Source: Burkholderiaceae bacterium (GTDB lineage: Bacteria; Pseudomonadota; Gammaproteobacteria; Burkholderiales; Burkholderiaceae_C). From it: a stretch of 57,977 bases of DNA. The notes under the pieces are model-generated. The model did no database searches, had not been told where the DNA came from, and was given only the letters and a program-made list of their open reading frames with translations. Numbering within the stretch: the first letter of the stretch is position 1; every line of letters begins with the position of its first letter. The position numbers were made by a program, and so were the translations under genes. Of the stretch, positions 1 through 9,574 are shown piece by piece. Where the stretch lies: the NCBI GenBank assembly GCA_016790175.1, contig JAEUPI010000007.1, positions 1-57,977 on the forward strand. The letters are read 5' to 3'.

Positions 1-735
1 CCAGCGGGCGATCAGCACGCCGCCGAGCAGGGCGACCATCGGGTCGAGCCAGCGCCAGCCCAGCCAGAGTCCGGCCGCGAGCGCCGCGATCGCGAGTATC
101 GAGGTCAGGGCATCGGCCAGGACATGCAGGTACGCAGCGCGAAAGTTATGGTCGTGGGTGTGCACCTGATCATGATGAGGGTCGTCGTCGTGGCCATGCG
201 TGTGTGCCTGTTCATGCCCATGCCCATGCGCGTGCCCATGCCCATGCCCATGCGCGCGCCCGGGACCGCTGCCGCGCGCGAGCAACCAGGCGCAGACCCC
301 ATTGACCACCAGGCCGATCGCCGCGACGGTGATCGCCTGTTCGTAAGCGATTTCGTGGGGCATACGCAAGGCCTGCATCGCATCGATTGCGATCCACACG
401 CTCACGGCGAGCAGCAGCAGCCCGCTCGAGTACGCCGCGAGCACCTCGATTTTCCAACCGCCGAACGCGAACGCTGCCCGGCCATGGGCGCGACGCGCCA
501 GGTGCGCGGCCAATGCGGCGCCGCCGAGCGCCAAGGCGTGCGTGCCCATGTGCCAGCCGTCGGCCACCAGTGCGAGCGAGCCGCTCCAGTAGCCCGCCAC
601 CAGCTCGAGCGCCATCGTGGCCAGCGTGATCACCGTCACCCACCACAGCGCCCGTTCGCGCCGCGGTGCGTGCTCGTCGCCGAACGCGTGGCTGTGGGCA
701 AACGGCGTCAGGTCGTGCGTGTGCGGTCTGGCCAT
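1..735 (-). CDS. dmeF: DmeF-type Co(II)/Ni(II) cation diffusion facilitator (3' end off window)
   Basis: Inner-membrane divalent-cation/proton antiporter of the CDF family. 245 residues are visible from ATG at 735; the C-terminus lies beyond the window. The N-terminus HTHDLTPFAHSHAF resembles the His-containing N-terminus of DmeF-type exporters. TM2 carries the ADGWHMGTHA metal-site segment (about residues 58-67) and TM5 carries HVLADAL (about 204-210), the two halves of the CDF transport site. Between TM4 and TM5, residues about 162-196, is a long His-Gly loop with repeated HGHGHG and HTHDH runs, typical of cytoplasmic metal sensing loops. The gene starts 51 nt after the cusA stop on the same strand, so it is probably the last gene of the metal-resistance block. 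DmeF is preferred over CzcD because of the N-terminal motif; substrate preference is inferred. Confidence 0.85.
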   Translation of the reverse strand, partial: MARPHTHDLTPFAHSHAFGDEHAPRRERALWWVTVITLATMALELVAGYWSGSLALVADGWHMGTHALALGGAALAAHLARRAHGRAAFAFGGWKIEVLAAYSSGLLLLAVSVWIAIDAMQALRMPHEIAYEQAITVAAIGLVVNGVCAWLLARGSGPGRAHGHGHGHAHGHGHEQAHTHGHDDDPHHDQVHTHDHNFRAAYLHVLADALTSILAIAALAAGLWLGWRWLDPMVALLGGVLIARW

Positions 736-786
736 GCTGCGCAGTGTGCCTCCGGCCGCCGCGGCTGCAAAGCGCGGCGGCCTTCG

Positions 787-3700
787 TCAGGCACGCCGCC
801 GCATCAGCAGATAGGCGGCAGGAATCACGAACATCGACAGCAGCGGCGCCGTGATCATGCCGCCGACCATCGGCGCGGCGATGCGCTGCATCACCTCGGA
901 TCCGGTGCCGGTGCCGAGCAGAATCGGCAACAGGCCGGCGAGGATCACCGCCACCGTCATCGCCTTCGGCCGCACGCGCAGCACGGCGCCGTCGCGGATG
1001 GCGCCCTCCACGGCATCGGCGGTCGGCCGTGCCCCGGCGGCCACGCGCGCCTCCAGCGCGTGCCGCAGGTACAGCAGCATCACCACGCCGAACTCGGCGG
1101 CCACGCCGGCCAGAGCGATGAAGCCGACGCCGGTGGCCACCGATTGATGAAAGCCCATGGCCCACAGCAGCCAGACCCCGCCGATCAGCGCGAACGGCAG
1201 AGTCGCCATGATCAGCAGCGCCTCGCCGATGCTGCGGAAGGTGAGGTACAGCAGCACGAAGATGATGAGCAGCGTGGCCGGCACCACCCACTGCAGCCGC
1301 GCCATCGCGCGTTCGAGGTACTCGAACTGGCCCGACAGCGAAACGCTCATGCCGGGCTCCAGCGGGATCGCTTGCGACACGCGCTGCCTCAACTCCTGCG
1401 CCACCGATGCCAGGTCGCGCCCCTGCACGTCGACGTAGACCCAGCCCGACGGCCGTGCGTTCTCGCTCTTCAGCATCGGTGGCCCGTCGGTGATGCCGAT
1501 ATGGGCCACGGTGCCGAGCGTGATCTGCTGGCCCATCGGCGTGAGCACCGGCAGCTCGACCAGGCGCTGCGGTGTATCGCGCCATTCGCGCGGATATCGC
1601 AGGTTGATCGGGAAGCGCGCACGGCCCTCGACCGTCTCGCTGACGTTCTCGCCGCCGATGGCGCCGGCGACGATCATCTGCACGTCGGCGATGTTCAGGC
1701 CGTAACGCGCGGCGGCGGTGCGGTCGATCTGCACGTCGATGTAGCGGCCACCCGTCAACCGCTCGGCCAGCGCCGACGTGACGCCGGGCACCGTCTTCGC
1801 GAGCTGCTCGATCTGCACCGCCACGCGGTCGACCGCGCCCAGGTCCGACCCGCTGACCTTGACCCCGATCGGGCTCTTGATGCCGGTGGCCAGCATGTCG
1901 ATGCGGTTGCGGATCGGCGGCACCCACAGGTTCGCGAGCCCCGGCACCTTGACCGCGGCGTCGAGTTCGGCGATCAGCTTCTCCGGCGTCATGCCGGCCC
2001 GCCACTGCTCGCGCGGCTTCAATTGAATCGTCGTCTCGAACATCTCCAGCGGTGCCGGGTCGGTGGCGGTCTCGGCGCGGCCGGCCTTGCCGAACACGCG
2101 GTCGACCTCGGGCACGGTCTTGATCATCCGGTTGGTGATCTGCAGCAGTTCTCCCGCCTTCTGCGCCGACAGGCCCGGCAGCGCCGACGGCATGTACAAC
2201 AGATCGCCCTCGTCGAGCGGCGGCAGGAACTCGCCGCCCAGGCGCATCAACGGCCAGGCGGTCGTGGCCAGCAGCAGCACGGCGACGACGAGCGTGGTCT
2301 TCGGCGCGGCCAGCACGCCGTCGAGCAACGGGCGGTACAGCGCGATCAGGGCGCGCGTCAGCGGATTGCGGCGCTCGTCGGGAATGCGGCCGCGGATCCA
2401 GTAGCCCATCAACACCGGAATCAGCGTCACCGACAGCCCTGCCGCCGCCGCCATCGCGTAGGTCTTGGTGTAGGCCAGCGGCCCGAACAGCCGCCCCTCC
2501 TGCGCCTGCAGCGTGAACACCGGCACGAACGACAACGTGATGATCAGCAGCGAGAAGAACAGCGCCGGGCCGACCTCGCTGGCGGCGGCGGTGATCAGGC
2601 CCCAGCGCTCGTCGCCCTCGAGCGGTCGGTCGGGGTTGGCGTGCTGCCAGGCCTCGATGCGCTTGTGCGCGTTCTCGATCATCACCACCGCGGCGTCGAC
2701 CATCGCGCCGATCGCGATCGCGATGCCGCCGAGCGACATGATGTTGGCGTTGATGCCCTGAACATGCATCACCACAAAGGCAGCCAGCACGCCGAGCGGC
2801 AGCGCAATGATCGCCACCAGCGCCGAGCGCAGGTGGAACAGGAACAATGCGCAGACGATCGCGACGACGGCGAACTCCTCCACCAGCTTGCCCGACAGGT
2901 TGTCGACCGCGCGCTGGATCAGCGCGCTGCGGTCGTAGGTCGTCACGATCTCCACGCCCGGCGGCAGGCTGCGCTTGAGCTCCGCCAGCTTGGTGCGGAC
3001 GGCCGCGATCGTCGAGCGTGCGTTCTTGCCCGAGCGCAGGATCACCACGCCGCCGGCCACCTCGCCCTCGCCGTCGAGTTCGGCGATGCCGCGCCGCATC
3101 TCCGGCCCGGCCTGCACGGTGGCCACGTCGCCGAGCTTCACCGGCACGCCGCCGCGTGCGGCGAGCGGGATCGCGCGAAAGTCGGCCAGCGATTTCAGGT
3201 AGCCGCTCGCGCGCACCATGTACTCGGCCTCGGCCAGCTCGAGCACCGAACCGCCGCTTTCCTGATTGCCGGCGATCAGTGCACTGCGCACCTGCTCGTA
3301 GGTGATGCCGAAGCCGGCGAGCTTGGTCGGCTCGAGCTGCACCTGCACCTGCCGCACCATGCCGCCGATGCTGGCGACCTCGGCCACGTCGGGCAGGCTC
3401 TTCAGCTCGTACTTGAGGAACCAGTCCTGCAGCGCGCGCAGCTGCGACAGGTCGTTGCGGCCGGATCGGTCCACCAGCGCGTACTGGTAGATCCAGCCGA
3501 CGCCGGTGGCATCGGGGCCGAGCGCAGTCTTCGCGCTCGCGGGCAGCCGACCCTGCACCTGGTTCAGGTACTCGAGCACGCGCGAGCGGGCCCAGTACAG
3601 ATCGGTGCCGTCGTCGAACAGCACGTAGACGAAGCTGTCGCCGAAGAACGAGAAGCCGCGCACGGCCTTGGCCCCCGGCACCGACATCATCGTGGTGGCC

Positions 3701-3906
3701 AGCGGATAGGTCACCTGGTTCTCGACGATCTGCGGCGCCTGCCCGGGATAGCTGGTGCGGATGATCACCTGCACGTCCGACAGATCCGGCAACGCGTCGA
3801 TCGGTGTGGAGCGCAACGCCACGACGCCGGCGGCGGCGAGGAAGGCGGTGGCCAGCAACACCAGGAAGCGGTTGGCGACCGACCAGCGGATCAGCGCGGC
3901 GATCAT
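787..3906 (-). CDS. cusA: CusA-type heavy-metal RND efflux pump
   Basis: Inner-membrane pump subunit of a tripartite Cu(I)/Ag(I) exporter, driven by the proton gradient. 1039 aa, the usual size for HME-RND proteins. The start ATG at 3906 overlaps the cusB stop (ATGA) and gives the expected N-terminus [18 protein letters not shown] (first TM). The TM4 segment [17 protein letters not shown] matches the monovalent-cation CusA subgroup rather than Czc[17 protein letters not shown] and [10 protein letters not shown] also follow CusA. The proton-relay positions seem intact: Asp in MVDAA, Glu in GVAAEFGVV and Lys in RVRPKAMT. It works with the CusB and CusC genes just upstream. No frameshift is seen. 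CusA is favoured over CzcA; substrate is inferred from motifs and neighbours. Confidence 0.93.
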   Translation of the reverse strand: MIAALIRWSVANRFLVLLATAFLAAAGVVALRSTPIDALPDLSDVQVIIRTSYPGQAPQIVENQVTYPLATTMMSVPGAKAVRGFSFFGDSFVYVLFDDGTDLYWARSRVLEYLNQVQGRLPASAKTALGPDATGVGWIYQYALVDRSGRNDLSQLRALQDWFLKYELKSLPDVAEVASIGGMVRQVQVQLEPTKLAGFGITYEQVRSALIAGNQESGGSVLELAEAEYMVRASGYLKSLADFRAIPLAARGGVPVKLGDVATVQAGPEMRRGIAELDGEGEVAGGVVILRSGKNARSTIAAVRTKLAELKRSLPPGVEIVTTYDRSALIQRAVDNLSGKLVEEFAVVAIVCALFLFHLRSALVAIIALPLGVLAAFVVMHVQGINANIMSLGGIAIAIGAMVDAAVVMIENAHKRIEAWQHANPDRPLEGDERWGLITAAASEVGPALFFSLLIITLSFVPVFTLQAQEGRLFGPLAYTKTYAMAAAAGLSVTLIPVLMGYWIRGRIPDERRNPLTRALIALYRPLLDGVLAAPKTTLVVAVLLLATTAWPLMRLGGEFLPPLDEGDLLYMPSALPGLSAQKAGELLQITNRMIKTVPEVDRVFGKAGRAETATDPAPLEMFETTIQLKPREQWRAGMTPEKLIAELDAAVKVPGLANLWVPPIRNRIDMLATGIKSPIGVKVSGSDLGAVDRVAVQIEQLAKTVPGVTSALAERLTGGRYIDVQIDRTAAARYGLNIADVQMIVAGAIGGENVSETVEGRARFPINLRYPREWRDTPQRLVELPVLTPMGQQITLGTVAHIGITDGPPMLKSENARPSGWVYVDVQGRDLASVAQELRQRVSQAIPLEPGMSVSLSGQFEYLERAMARLQWVVPATLLIIFVLLYLTFRSIGEALLIMATLPFALIGGVWLLWAMGFHQSVATGVGFIALAGVAAEFGVVMLLYLRHALEARVAAGARPTADAVEGAIRDGAVLRVRPKAMTVAVILAGLLPILLGTGTGSEVMQRIAAPMVGGMITAPLLSMFVIPAAYLLMRRRA

Positions 3907-5438
3907 TGCGCAACTCCGCTCGCCGCGCGCGCGGGCGTCGACGGCACCGCCGCGGCGACCGGCGCCGCGTGCGTCAGCACCCAGTCGTCGCCCTGCTTGA
4001 CGAAGCCGAACTCGACGCGCTGGCCCTTGGCGAGGCCCTTCGCGAGCGCGGGCTCGGCGAGCTTGAAGGGCATCGTCATCGACGGCCACTTCAGCGCCGG
4101 CACCGGCTCATGGTCGAGCGTGATGCTGTCGGCCTCGATGTCGACGACGGTGCCGCGCGCCTGGTAGGCGCTCGCGGCGGTGGCGGTTGTTTCGCCCGGC
4201 CGCACGCCCTGCAGGCTCGCCTCGGAGTCGATCAGGAACTGGCCCGACGCCACCACCCGCTGCCCGGCCTGCAGACCCTGGCGGACGACGACGCGGTCGT
4301 CGAACTGTTCACCGATCTGCACCTCGAGCGGCCGGTAACGGCCCGGCGCGTCGGCGACGTACACGATCGCCCGGCGACCGGTGCGGATCACGCTCTCGGC
4401 CGGCACCACCAGCGCCTCACGCTGCGGTCCGCGCAGGGTCACTTGCGCGAACATGCCCGCGCGCAGCCTGAAGCCCGGGTTGGGCAGTTCGATGCGCAGC
4501 CGCAGCGTGCGTGTGTCGCGGTTGGCCTCCGGCAGGATCGCCGCGACCCGGCCCTTGACGATCTGCTCGGGCAGCGCCGGAAGGCGAGCCTCGGCCACCT
4601 GCCCCGGGCGCATCGTCGCGGCCTGTGCCTCGGGCAGGGCGACCTCGAGCCACACCGCCGCCAGGCCGTTGATGCGCGCCAGCGTCATGCCGGGCGCGAC
4701 CGTCATGCCTTCGCGCACCGCCAACTCCGCGATCACACCCCCGATCGGCGCCGTGATGGTCTGCACGCCGACCGCGGTGTCGGTCCTTTCGGCCTGCTCG
4801 ATCAGCGCCGCCGGCAGGCCCAGCAGCGTCAGGCGCGAGCGTGCAGCCTGCGTCAATGCAATCTCACCTGTCCGCTTGACGGCCAGGTATTCCTGCTGCG
4901 CGGCGAGCCACTCGGGGTTGAGCAGGTCGGCGAGCGGAGCGCCGGCGGCGATCACGTCGCCGGGCGCGCGCGCGTAGACGCGCTCGACGAAGCCGGCCGT
5001 GCGCGCCTGCACGATCGCAATGTCGCGCTCGTTGAGCTGCACGGAGCCGACGGCGTCGATCGCGGCGCCGATGGGCCGCCGCTCCACCGTCGCCAGCCGC
5101 ACGCCGAGCGACTGTGTCGTCTGCGACGATACGGCGACGCCGCCGCTGGAGGTATCGCCCTCGTCGGCGTAACGCGGCACCAGCATCATGTCCATGAACG
5201 GCGACTTGCCCGGCTTGTCGAACTTCTGCGAGGGCACCATCGGGTCGTACCAATACAGGACCCGCCGTTCGCCCGACGCCGGGGCCGCGGGCGCGGCCGG
5301 GCCGGCACCGTTTGTGGCTGCGTGCGTGGCGTGGTCGCCCGGGGCACTGCGCCATGACGACAGGGCGTAGCCGGCGGCGATTCCGGTGATCAGAGCCGCT
5401 GCGGCGATCAGGAGCTTCGAGAGCGCGGTGTTCAACAT
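3903..5438 (-). CDS. cusB: CusB periplasmic adaptor with C-terminal CusF-like domain
   Basis: Membrane-fusion protein that joins the CusA pump to the outer-membrane channel and hands over Cu(I)/Ag(I). 511 aa. An N-terminal anchor/signal (about residues 5-27) is followed by a heavy-metal-binding domain with [13 protein letters not shown] and [12 protein letters not shown] (about 61-90), then the barrel-sandwich and beta-barrel adaptor core. The last 85 residues or so form a CusF-like OB domain: [16 protein letters not shown] keeps the His, Trp, Met, Met spacing of the CusF copper site (H+8 W, +11 M, +13 M). The gene follows cusC by 5 nt and overlaps cusA by 4 nt, so the three are translationally coupled. 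The fused metallochaperone is unlike E. coli CusB, where CusF is a separate protein. Confidence 0.92.
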   Translation of the reverse strand: MLNTALSKLLIAAAALITGIAAGYALSSWRSAPGDHATHAATNGAGPAAPAAPASGERRVLYWYDPMVPSQKFDKPGKSPFMDMMLVPRYADEGDTSSGGVAVSSQTTQSLGVRLATVERRPIGAAIDAVGSVQLNERDIAIVQARTAGFVERVYARAPGDVIAAGAPLADLLNPEWLAAQQEYLAVKRTGEIALTQAARSRLTLLGLPAALIEQAERTDTAVGVQTITAPIGGVIAELAVREGMTVAPGMTLARINGLAAVWLEVALPEAQAATMRPGQVAEARLPALPEQIVKGRVAAILPEANRDTRTLRLRIELPNPGFRLRAGMFAQVTLRGPQREALVVPAESVIRTGRRAIVYVADAPGRYRPLEVQIGEQFDDRVVVRQGLQAGQRVVASGQFLIDSEASLQGVRPGETTATAASAYQARGTVVDIEADSITLDHEPVPALKWPSMTMPFKLAEPALAKGLAKGQRVEFGFVKQGDDWVLTHAAPVAAAVPSTPARAASGVAQ

Positions 5439-5443
5439 GTTCG

Positions 5444-6679
5444 TTACTCCGCTACCAAGGTGGTCAGGCGCACGCGCAGCGCGGCGCGTTGCGCGTCGAG
5501 ATCGATCAGCTTGAGCCGGATGTCGGCCGCCTCGCGACGCGCCGCGAGCACGGCGGCGAGATCGCCGCGCCCGGCCTGGTAGCTCGCAAGGGCGAGGGCC
5601 ACGCGCTCACCCGCCAGCGCCTGAGCGCTGCCGGCGAGGCGCGCATGCTGGCGATCGAGCGCCTGCAGCTCGGCGAGCTGCATGTCGATCTCCTCGCGGT
5701 GGCGGCGCATCGTCTCCTCGCGTTCGGCCTCGACCCGCTGGGCTTCCTTCTGTTTCGCCGCAAGCTGCGGCTGCTGGCGTTCGCCGCGCTGCCAGGGCAG
5801 CTCGAACGTGAACTGGAACGACACCATGTCGCCGTAGGGTGAGCCGCGTTTGCTGTAGGCAAGCTCCCAGCCCCAGTCGCCGTGCTGTTCGGCGTCGACC
5901 TCGCGCGCCTCGGCCTGCGCCATCTGGTGCATGGCCACGTACGGTGCGATCTCGGCGTGGCGGTGGATGTCGGCGCGCACCTGCTCGGCCGATACGGCGG
6001 GCACGGCGGCGTCGCCATCGAGGGGCTCGTCGGCGCGCGGGCCGACCCAGCGACGCAATGCGGCGCGCGCCTTGGCGACGTCGCGCACCACGTCGTCGCG
6101 GCGGTCGGCGAGCGTCAGCGCTTCTTGCCGCGCCATCGTGGCATCCGCCGGCATCGCGCGTCCGCCGGCGATGCGGGCGTCGAGGGTGGCCTGAAGCAGC
6201 TGGTTCTCGCGCTCCAGCTCGGCCAGCGGCGCGAGCCGGCGTTCGGCGAAGTGCACGGCCACCCAGGCCAGCGTGGCGTCGCGCTGCACGTTGAGCTGCG
6301 CCGCCGCGAGCATCGCGCGCTCGCGTTCGACCCTGGCCTGCGCGAGCGACTCGCGCGCCGCGCGTTTGGCGCGGTTGGGCACGTCCTGCATCAGCGCGAT
6401 GCGCTGCATCGTCATGAAGTCGCGCGTCAGGCTGTAGCGGTCGGGGCCGCCGACGGGGTAGTTCTCGACGCCGACGCCGAGCTTGGGGTCGGGCAGCGTG
6501 CCGGCGGCGCGTTGCGCCGACTGTGCACCGTCCAGAGCGTGCTGCTGCGCGAGCAGTGCGGGCGCCTGGTCGCGTGCGAGGCGCACGGTGTCGGCGAGGC
6601 TCAGACCCGCATGCGCGGCGGGCCAGGTGACAAGCAGGGCCGCGGCGGCGAGCGGGCGGAAACGGATCGAACGGTACAT
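5444..6679 (-). CDS. cusC: CusC/CzcC-type outer-membrane efflux protein
   Basis: Outer-membrane channel of the tripartite metal exporter, TolC/OEP fold. 411 aa with a cleavable signal peptide (MYRSIRF... ending AAHA before GLSL). There is no lipobox Cys, so it is probably not a lipoprotein, closer to CzcC than to E. coli CusC. Long helical stretches rich in Ala, Arg, Glu and Gln (for example around RAARESLAQARVERER) fit the alpha-barrel. It lies 5 nt upstream of cusB on the same strand and is the first gene of the cusCBA trio. The symbol rests on operon context. Confidence 0.85.
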   Translation of the reverse strand: MYRSIRFRPLAAAALLVTWPAAHAGLSLADTVRLARDQAPALLAQQHALDGAQSAQRAAGTLPDPKLGVGVENYPVGGPDRYSLTRDFMTMQRIALMQDVPNRAKRAARESLAQARVERERAMLAAAQLNVQRDATLAWVAVHFAERRLAPLAELERENQLLQATLDARIAGGRAMPADATMARQEALTLADRRDDVVRDVAKARAALRRWVGPRADEPLDGDAAVPAVSAEQVRADIHRHAEIAPYVAMHQMAQAEAREVDAEQHGDWGWELAYSKRGSPYGDMVSFQFTFELPWQRGERQQPQLAAKQKEAQRVEAEREETMRRHREEIDMQLAELQALDRQHARLAGSAQALAGERVALALASYQAGRGDLAAVLAARREAADIRLKLIDLDAQRAALRVRLTTLVAE

Positions 6680-6755
6680 GGGCGAATCCTGTGGCGATGA
6701 AGGGCGACACGACGACGCTCGCGCCCGTTAGGGCGCGCAGCGCGCGGCGCCGCCT

Positions 6756-7169
6756 TCAATCGCGCAGGACTCGCAGCACGAGGTAGATCGGTGGTGTGCC
6801 GGGCGGTGGCAACGCGAAGGCGTCGCCCGGGCCGGCGGCGGGCCGGCCTGACGCGGGCAGCGTGGCGTTGCTGCGCCAGTCGAGCACCGCGATCAAGCCG
6901 AACGCCGCCGAGGGCTCGGCGCTCGGCGTGACATTCACGCTCTGTGTGCCCTGCTCACAATGGGCCTTGCACAGCTGCGGCTGCGCGGGGTCCATCGCGG
7001 CCGGCGACATGCCGGCACAGTCCGGCATTTCGGCCATCGCCGCAGCATCGGCGTTCGGCAGCGTGCGCGGGCACAGGTAACCGGCGGTGGCCCACTGCGC
7101 GAGCAGCAGGCTGAGCACCAGCACGAGCGACACGCGTCGCCGCAGCGTCCGCAACCGAATCATGGCCAT
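6756..7169 (-). CDS. small exported Cys-containing protein of the copper block
   Basis: 137 aa; family not recognised with certainty. An N-terminal signal peptide (about residues 10-30, LVLVLSLLLAQWATAGY) precedes a Cys/Met-containing segment: YLCPRTLP, AEMPDCAGMSP and LCKAHCEQGTQS. The C-terminal half is Pro/Ala-rich and ends LVLRVLRD. The pattern resembles short periplasmic proteins found beside copper-efflux genes in proteobacteria (DUF2946/CopL-like in style). Placed between cusF and cusC on the same strand, it is probably co-transcribed. A role in periplasmic copper binding or sensing is inference only. Confidence 0.6.
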   Translation of the reverse strand: MAMIRLRTLRRRVSLVLVLSLLLAQWATAGYLCPRTLPNADAAAMAEMPDCAGMSPAAMDPAQPQLCKAHCEQGTQSVNVTPSAEPSAAFGLIAVLDWRSNATLPASGRPAAGPGDAFALPPPGTPPIYLVLRVLRD

Positions 7170-7236
7170 CAGTCTAGGCGCCCCGGTCGTGCACGACTTG
7201 ACCTAAGGCAAGCCGCGCCACCGACGGCGGGCGCGC

Positions 7237-7518
7237 TCAGCGGGCCGCTTCGATCGTGGTGACGATGTACTTGCCGCCTTCGTTGACGGCCGTGAAGCGG
7301 ATCTTGTCGCCGGCCTTCAGCTTGCCGAGCATCGCAGCGTCCTTGACGTTGAAGACCATCGTCATGGCCGGCATGTCGAGCGACTTGATCTCGCCATGCT
7401 TGATCGTGATCTTCTGGGCTTCGCGGTCGACCTTGCGCACCTCGCCATCGGCAAGGTCGGCGGCCGCGACGGCGGCCGCGGCGGCCAGCGCGAGCAGGGC
7501 GGACAGATGTCTCTTCAT
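7237..7518 (-). CDS. cusF: CusF-like periplasmic copper chaperone (Met in place of Trp)
   Basis: Small periplasmic OB-fold protein that binds Cu(I)/Ag(I) and delivers it to CusB. 93 aa including a signal peptide (MKRHLSALLALAAAAAVAAA). The metal loop KHGEIKSLDMPAMTM keeps His and the two Met ligands at the CusF spacing, but the position eight residues after His, a Trp in E. coli CusF, is Met. The CusF domain fused to CusB in this same block does keep the Trp. An AAGGAG-like ribosome site lies just before the start. It sits 29 nt after the cupredoxin stop in the same direction. Confidence 0.9.
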   Translation of the reverse strand: MKRHLSALLALAAAAAVAAADLADGEVRKVDREAQKITIKHGEIKSLDMPAMTMVFNVKDAAMLGKLKAGDKIRFTAVNEGGKYIVTTIEAAR

Positions 7519-7546
7519 TTCGGTACTCCTTCAAGGGTTGCAGGGT

Positions 7547-8098
7547 TCATCGGCGTTTCTCGTTCGTCACGGGGTCAGGCCGGTCAGCCGGTTCTGCCGG
7601 CAGCACCGTGATCCGGCCCACCATGCCCGCCTGGTAGTGACCGGCGATCAGGCAGGCGAAGCCGAACGTGCCGGGCCGGTTGAACGTCCAGACAATGCGG
7701 CCGACCCGGCCCGGCGCCACATGGGCCATGTACGGCTCGTCGTGCTCCATGTTCGGGAACTTCATCATCAGCGCCGCGTGTTCGTCCAGCTCCCGCTGTG
7801 TGCCGATGACGAACTCGTGCATCAGCTTGCCGCGGTTGCGCAACACGAAGCGGATCGTCTCGCCCTCGCGAACCTCGATGGATTCGGGTGTGAAACGCAT
7901 GTTGTCGGTCATCCCGACCTCGAGGGTCCGCTTGACGGCCTTGGCGTCGCCGGCGATGCCCCAGTCCTTCTGTTCCTTGCGCACGGCTCCGGCCTTCTCG
8001 GCGTGCGTCTGGCCCTGATGAGCGAAGACGCTGCCGCAAAGCAGTGCAGCCCATATCAGCACGGGCCATGTGGCAGCCATCCATCGGTTCTTGTGCAT
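7547..8098 (-). CDS. periplasmic cupredoxin-domain protein
   Basis: Probable periplasmic blue-copper-type protein. 183 aa from ATG 8098, chosen because GGAGAA lies 7-12 nt upstream and because a signal peptide (ATWPVLIWAALLCGSVFAHQ) follows; an upstream in-frame ATG at 8146 lacks both. Type 1 copper ligands appear in order: His in KLMHEFVIGT, then Cys, His and Met in FACLIAGHYQAGM. An insertion rich in His and Met (MMKFPNMEHDEPYMAHV) lies between. This family commonly accompanies multicopper oxidases in copper-resistance clusters, where it may carry copper or electrons. It follows the oxidase gene by 44 nt. Confidence 0.85.
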   Translation of the reverse strand: MHKNRWMAATWPVLIWAALLCGSVFAHQGQTHAEKAGAVRKEQKDWGIAGDAKAVKRTLEVGMTDNMRFTPESIEVREGETIRFVLRNRGKLMHEFVIGTQRELDEHAALMMKFPNMEHDEPYMAHVAPGRVGRIVWTFNRPGTFGFACLIAGHYQAGMVGRITVLPAEPADRPDPVTNEKRR

Positions 8099-8142
8099 GC
8101 GGCGTTTCTCCGGTGGTCGATCGCGTCGGTTGTGGACCGGCG

Positions 8143-9558
8143 TCAATGGCCGGAGTGCGCGCCCGACGGCTTGCGCACCCGGACCTCCACGTCACGGGCC
8201 GGCCGCTGCCGTGATGGCGCGGTGCCAGCCGCTTCGGCCTTGAAGCGGGCGGGCTCCGGCAGTGCGCCTGAGAACTCGTAGGCCACGGTGCCGGGCGGAT
8301 GCCGGAACCAGCCGGGGTCGCCGTAGTCGCCGCGCTTCTGGTCGCGGCGCACCTTGATCATGCTGAACATGCCGCCCATGCCGACCGCGCCGAACGGGCC
8401 AGTGCCGGTCATCATCGGCGTGGTGTTGTCGGGCAGCGGCATTTCCATCTCGGTCATGTCCTTCATGCCGCGTTCGCCCATCACCATGTAGTCGGGGATC
8501 AGCCGCGTGATCTGGCGCGCGAGCCCCGAATGGTCGACACCGATCATCGTCGGCACGTTGTGGCCCATCGCATTCATCGTGTGATGGCTCTTGTGGCAAT
8601 GAAAGGCCCAGTCGCCCTCCTCGTCGGCCAGGAACTCCAGCTGCCGCATCTGGCCCACCGCGATGTCGGCCGTGACCTCGTATTGCCGCGTGCTCTTGGG
8701 CGTAGGCCCGCCGTCGGTGCCGGTGACCAGGAACTCGTGGCCATGCATGTGGATCGGGTGGTTGGTCATCGTGAGGTTGCCGATGCGGATGCGCACCTTG
8801 TCCATGTGCCGCACGACCAGCGGGTCGATGCCGGGAAAGATGCGGCTGTTCCAGCTCCAGAGGTTGAAGTCGAGCATCGTCATCACCTTCGGCGTGGCGC
8901 TGCCGGGCTCGATGTCGTGGGCATTGAGCAGGAAGCAGAAGTCGCGGTCGACCTCGTCGATCAGCGAATGCCTGCCCTTCGGGTGGGTGACCCAGAAGCC
9001 CATCAGCCCCATCGCCATCTGCACCATCTCGTCGGCATGCGGGTGGTACATGAAGGTGCCCGGGCGCCGCGCGACGAACTCGTAGACGAAGGTCTTGCCC
9101 GGCGGAATGCCCGGCTGCGTGAGGCCGGTCACGCCGTCCATGCCGTTCGGCAAACGCTGGCCGTGCCAGTGCACGCTGTGCAGCTCGCCGAGCTTGTTGG
9201 TCACGAAGATGCGCACGCGGTCGCCTTCGACGACCTCGATCGTCGGCCCGGGGCTCTGGCCGTTGTAGCCCCACAGGTGAGCCTTGAAGCCGGGCGCCAT
9301 CTCGCGCACCACCGGCTCGGCCACGAGGTGGAACTCCTTCACGCCGTTGTTCATGCGCCAGGGCAGCGTCCAGCCGTTGAGCGTGACCACCGGGTTGTAG
9401 GGCCGGCCGGTCGGCGGCACGAGCGGCGGCATCGTGTCGGGTTTCGTCTGGATCGCCGGTTCGGGCAGGGCCGCCAGCGCGACCTTGCTGACCGTGGCGG
9501 CACTCACGGCCGCGGTGATCGTGCCGGCGCCGCCGAGAAAGTTGCGTCGGGAAACCAT
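8143..9558 (-). CDS. Tat-exported multicopper oxidase (CopA/CueO-like)
   Basis: Periplasmic multicopper oxidase, likely oxidising Cu(I) to the less toxic Cu(II). 471 aa. The start ATG at 9558 has AAGGAG upstream and begins MVSRRNFLGG, a twin-arginine signal. The four copper motifs are present: HSVHWHGQ, MYHPHADEM, HPIHMHGHEF and FHCHKSHHTMNAM. The last has the type 1 Cys, two His and a Met axial ligand. A Met-rich stretch near residues 370-410 (GMKDMTEMEMPLP, MMTGTG, GMGGMFSM) probably helps copper binding. The gene is 16 nt downstream of the outer-membrane lipoprotein gene. CopA is not assigned as the symbol because the protein is shorter than classical CopA. Confidence 0.9.
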   Translation of the reverse strand: MVSRRNFLGGAGTITAAVSAATVSKVALAALPEPAIQTKPDTMPPLVPPTGRPYNPVVTLNGWTLPWRMNNGVKEFHLVAEPVVREMAPGFKAHLWGYNGQSPGPTIEVVEGDRVRIFVTNKLGELHSVHWHGQRLPNGMDGVTGLTQPGIPPGKTFVYEFVARRPGTFMYHPHADEMVQMAMGLMGFWVTHPKGRHSLIDEVDRDFCFLLNAHDIEPGSATPKVMTMLDFNLWSWNSRIFPGIDPLVVRHMDKVRIRIGNLTMTNHPIHMHGHEFLVTGTDGGPTPKSTRQYEVTADIAVGQMRQLEFLADEEGDWAFHCHKSHHTMNAMGHNVPTMIGVDHSGLARQITRLIPDYMVMGERGMKDMTEMEMPLPDNTTPMMTGTGPFGAVGMGGMFSMIKVRRDQKRGDYGDPGWFRHPPGTVAYEFSGALPEPARFKAEAAGTAPSRQRPARDVEVRVRKPSGAHSGH

Positions 9559-9574
9559 GTGGGCTCCTTGCATG

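Noticed and set aside
787..3906. CzcA (Zn/Co/Cd) identity for the RND pump
   Set aside because: The TM4 segment [16 protein letters not shown] and neighbouring CusF-type domains fit the Cu(I)/Ag(I) CusA group better.
124..4167. Very long open frame on the plus strand opposite dmeF, cusA and cusB
   Set aside because: It is antisense to well-supported genes, its translation is Arg/His/Gln-rich without domains, and GC-rich codon usage creates such open frames; there is no ribosome site or motif.
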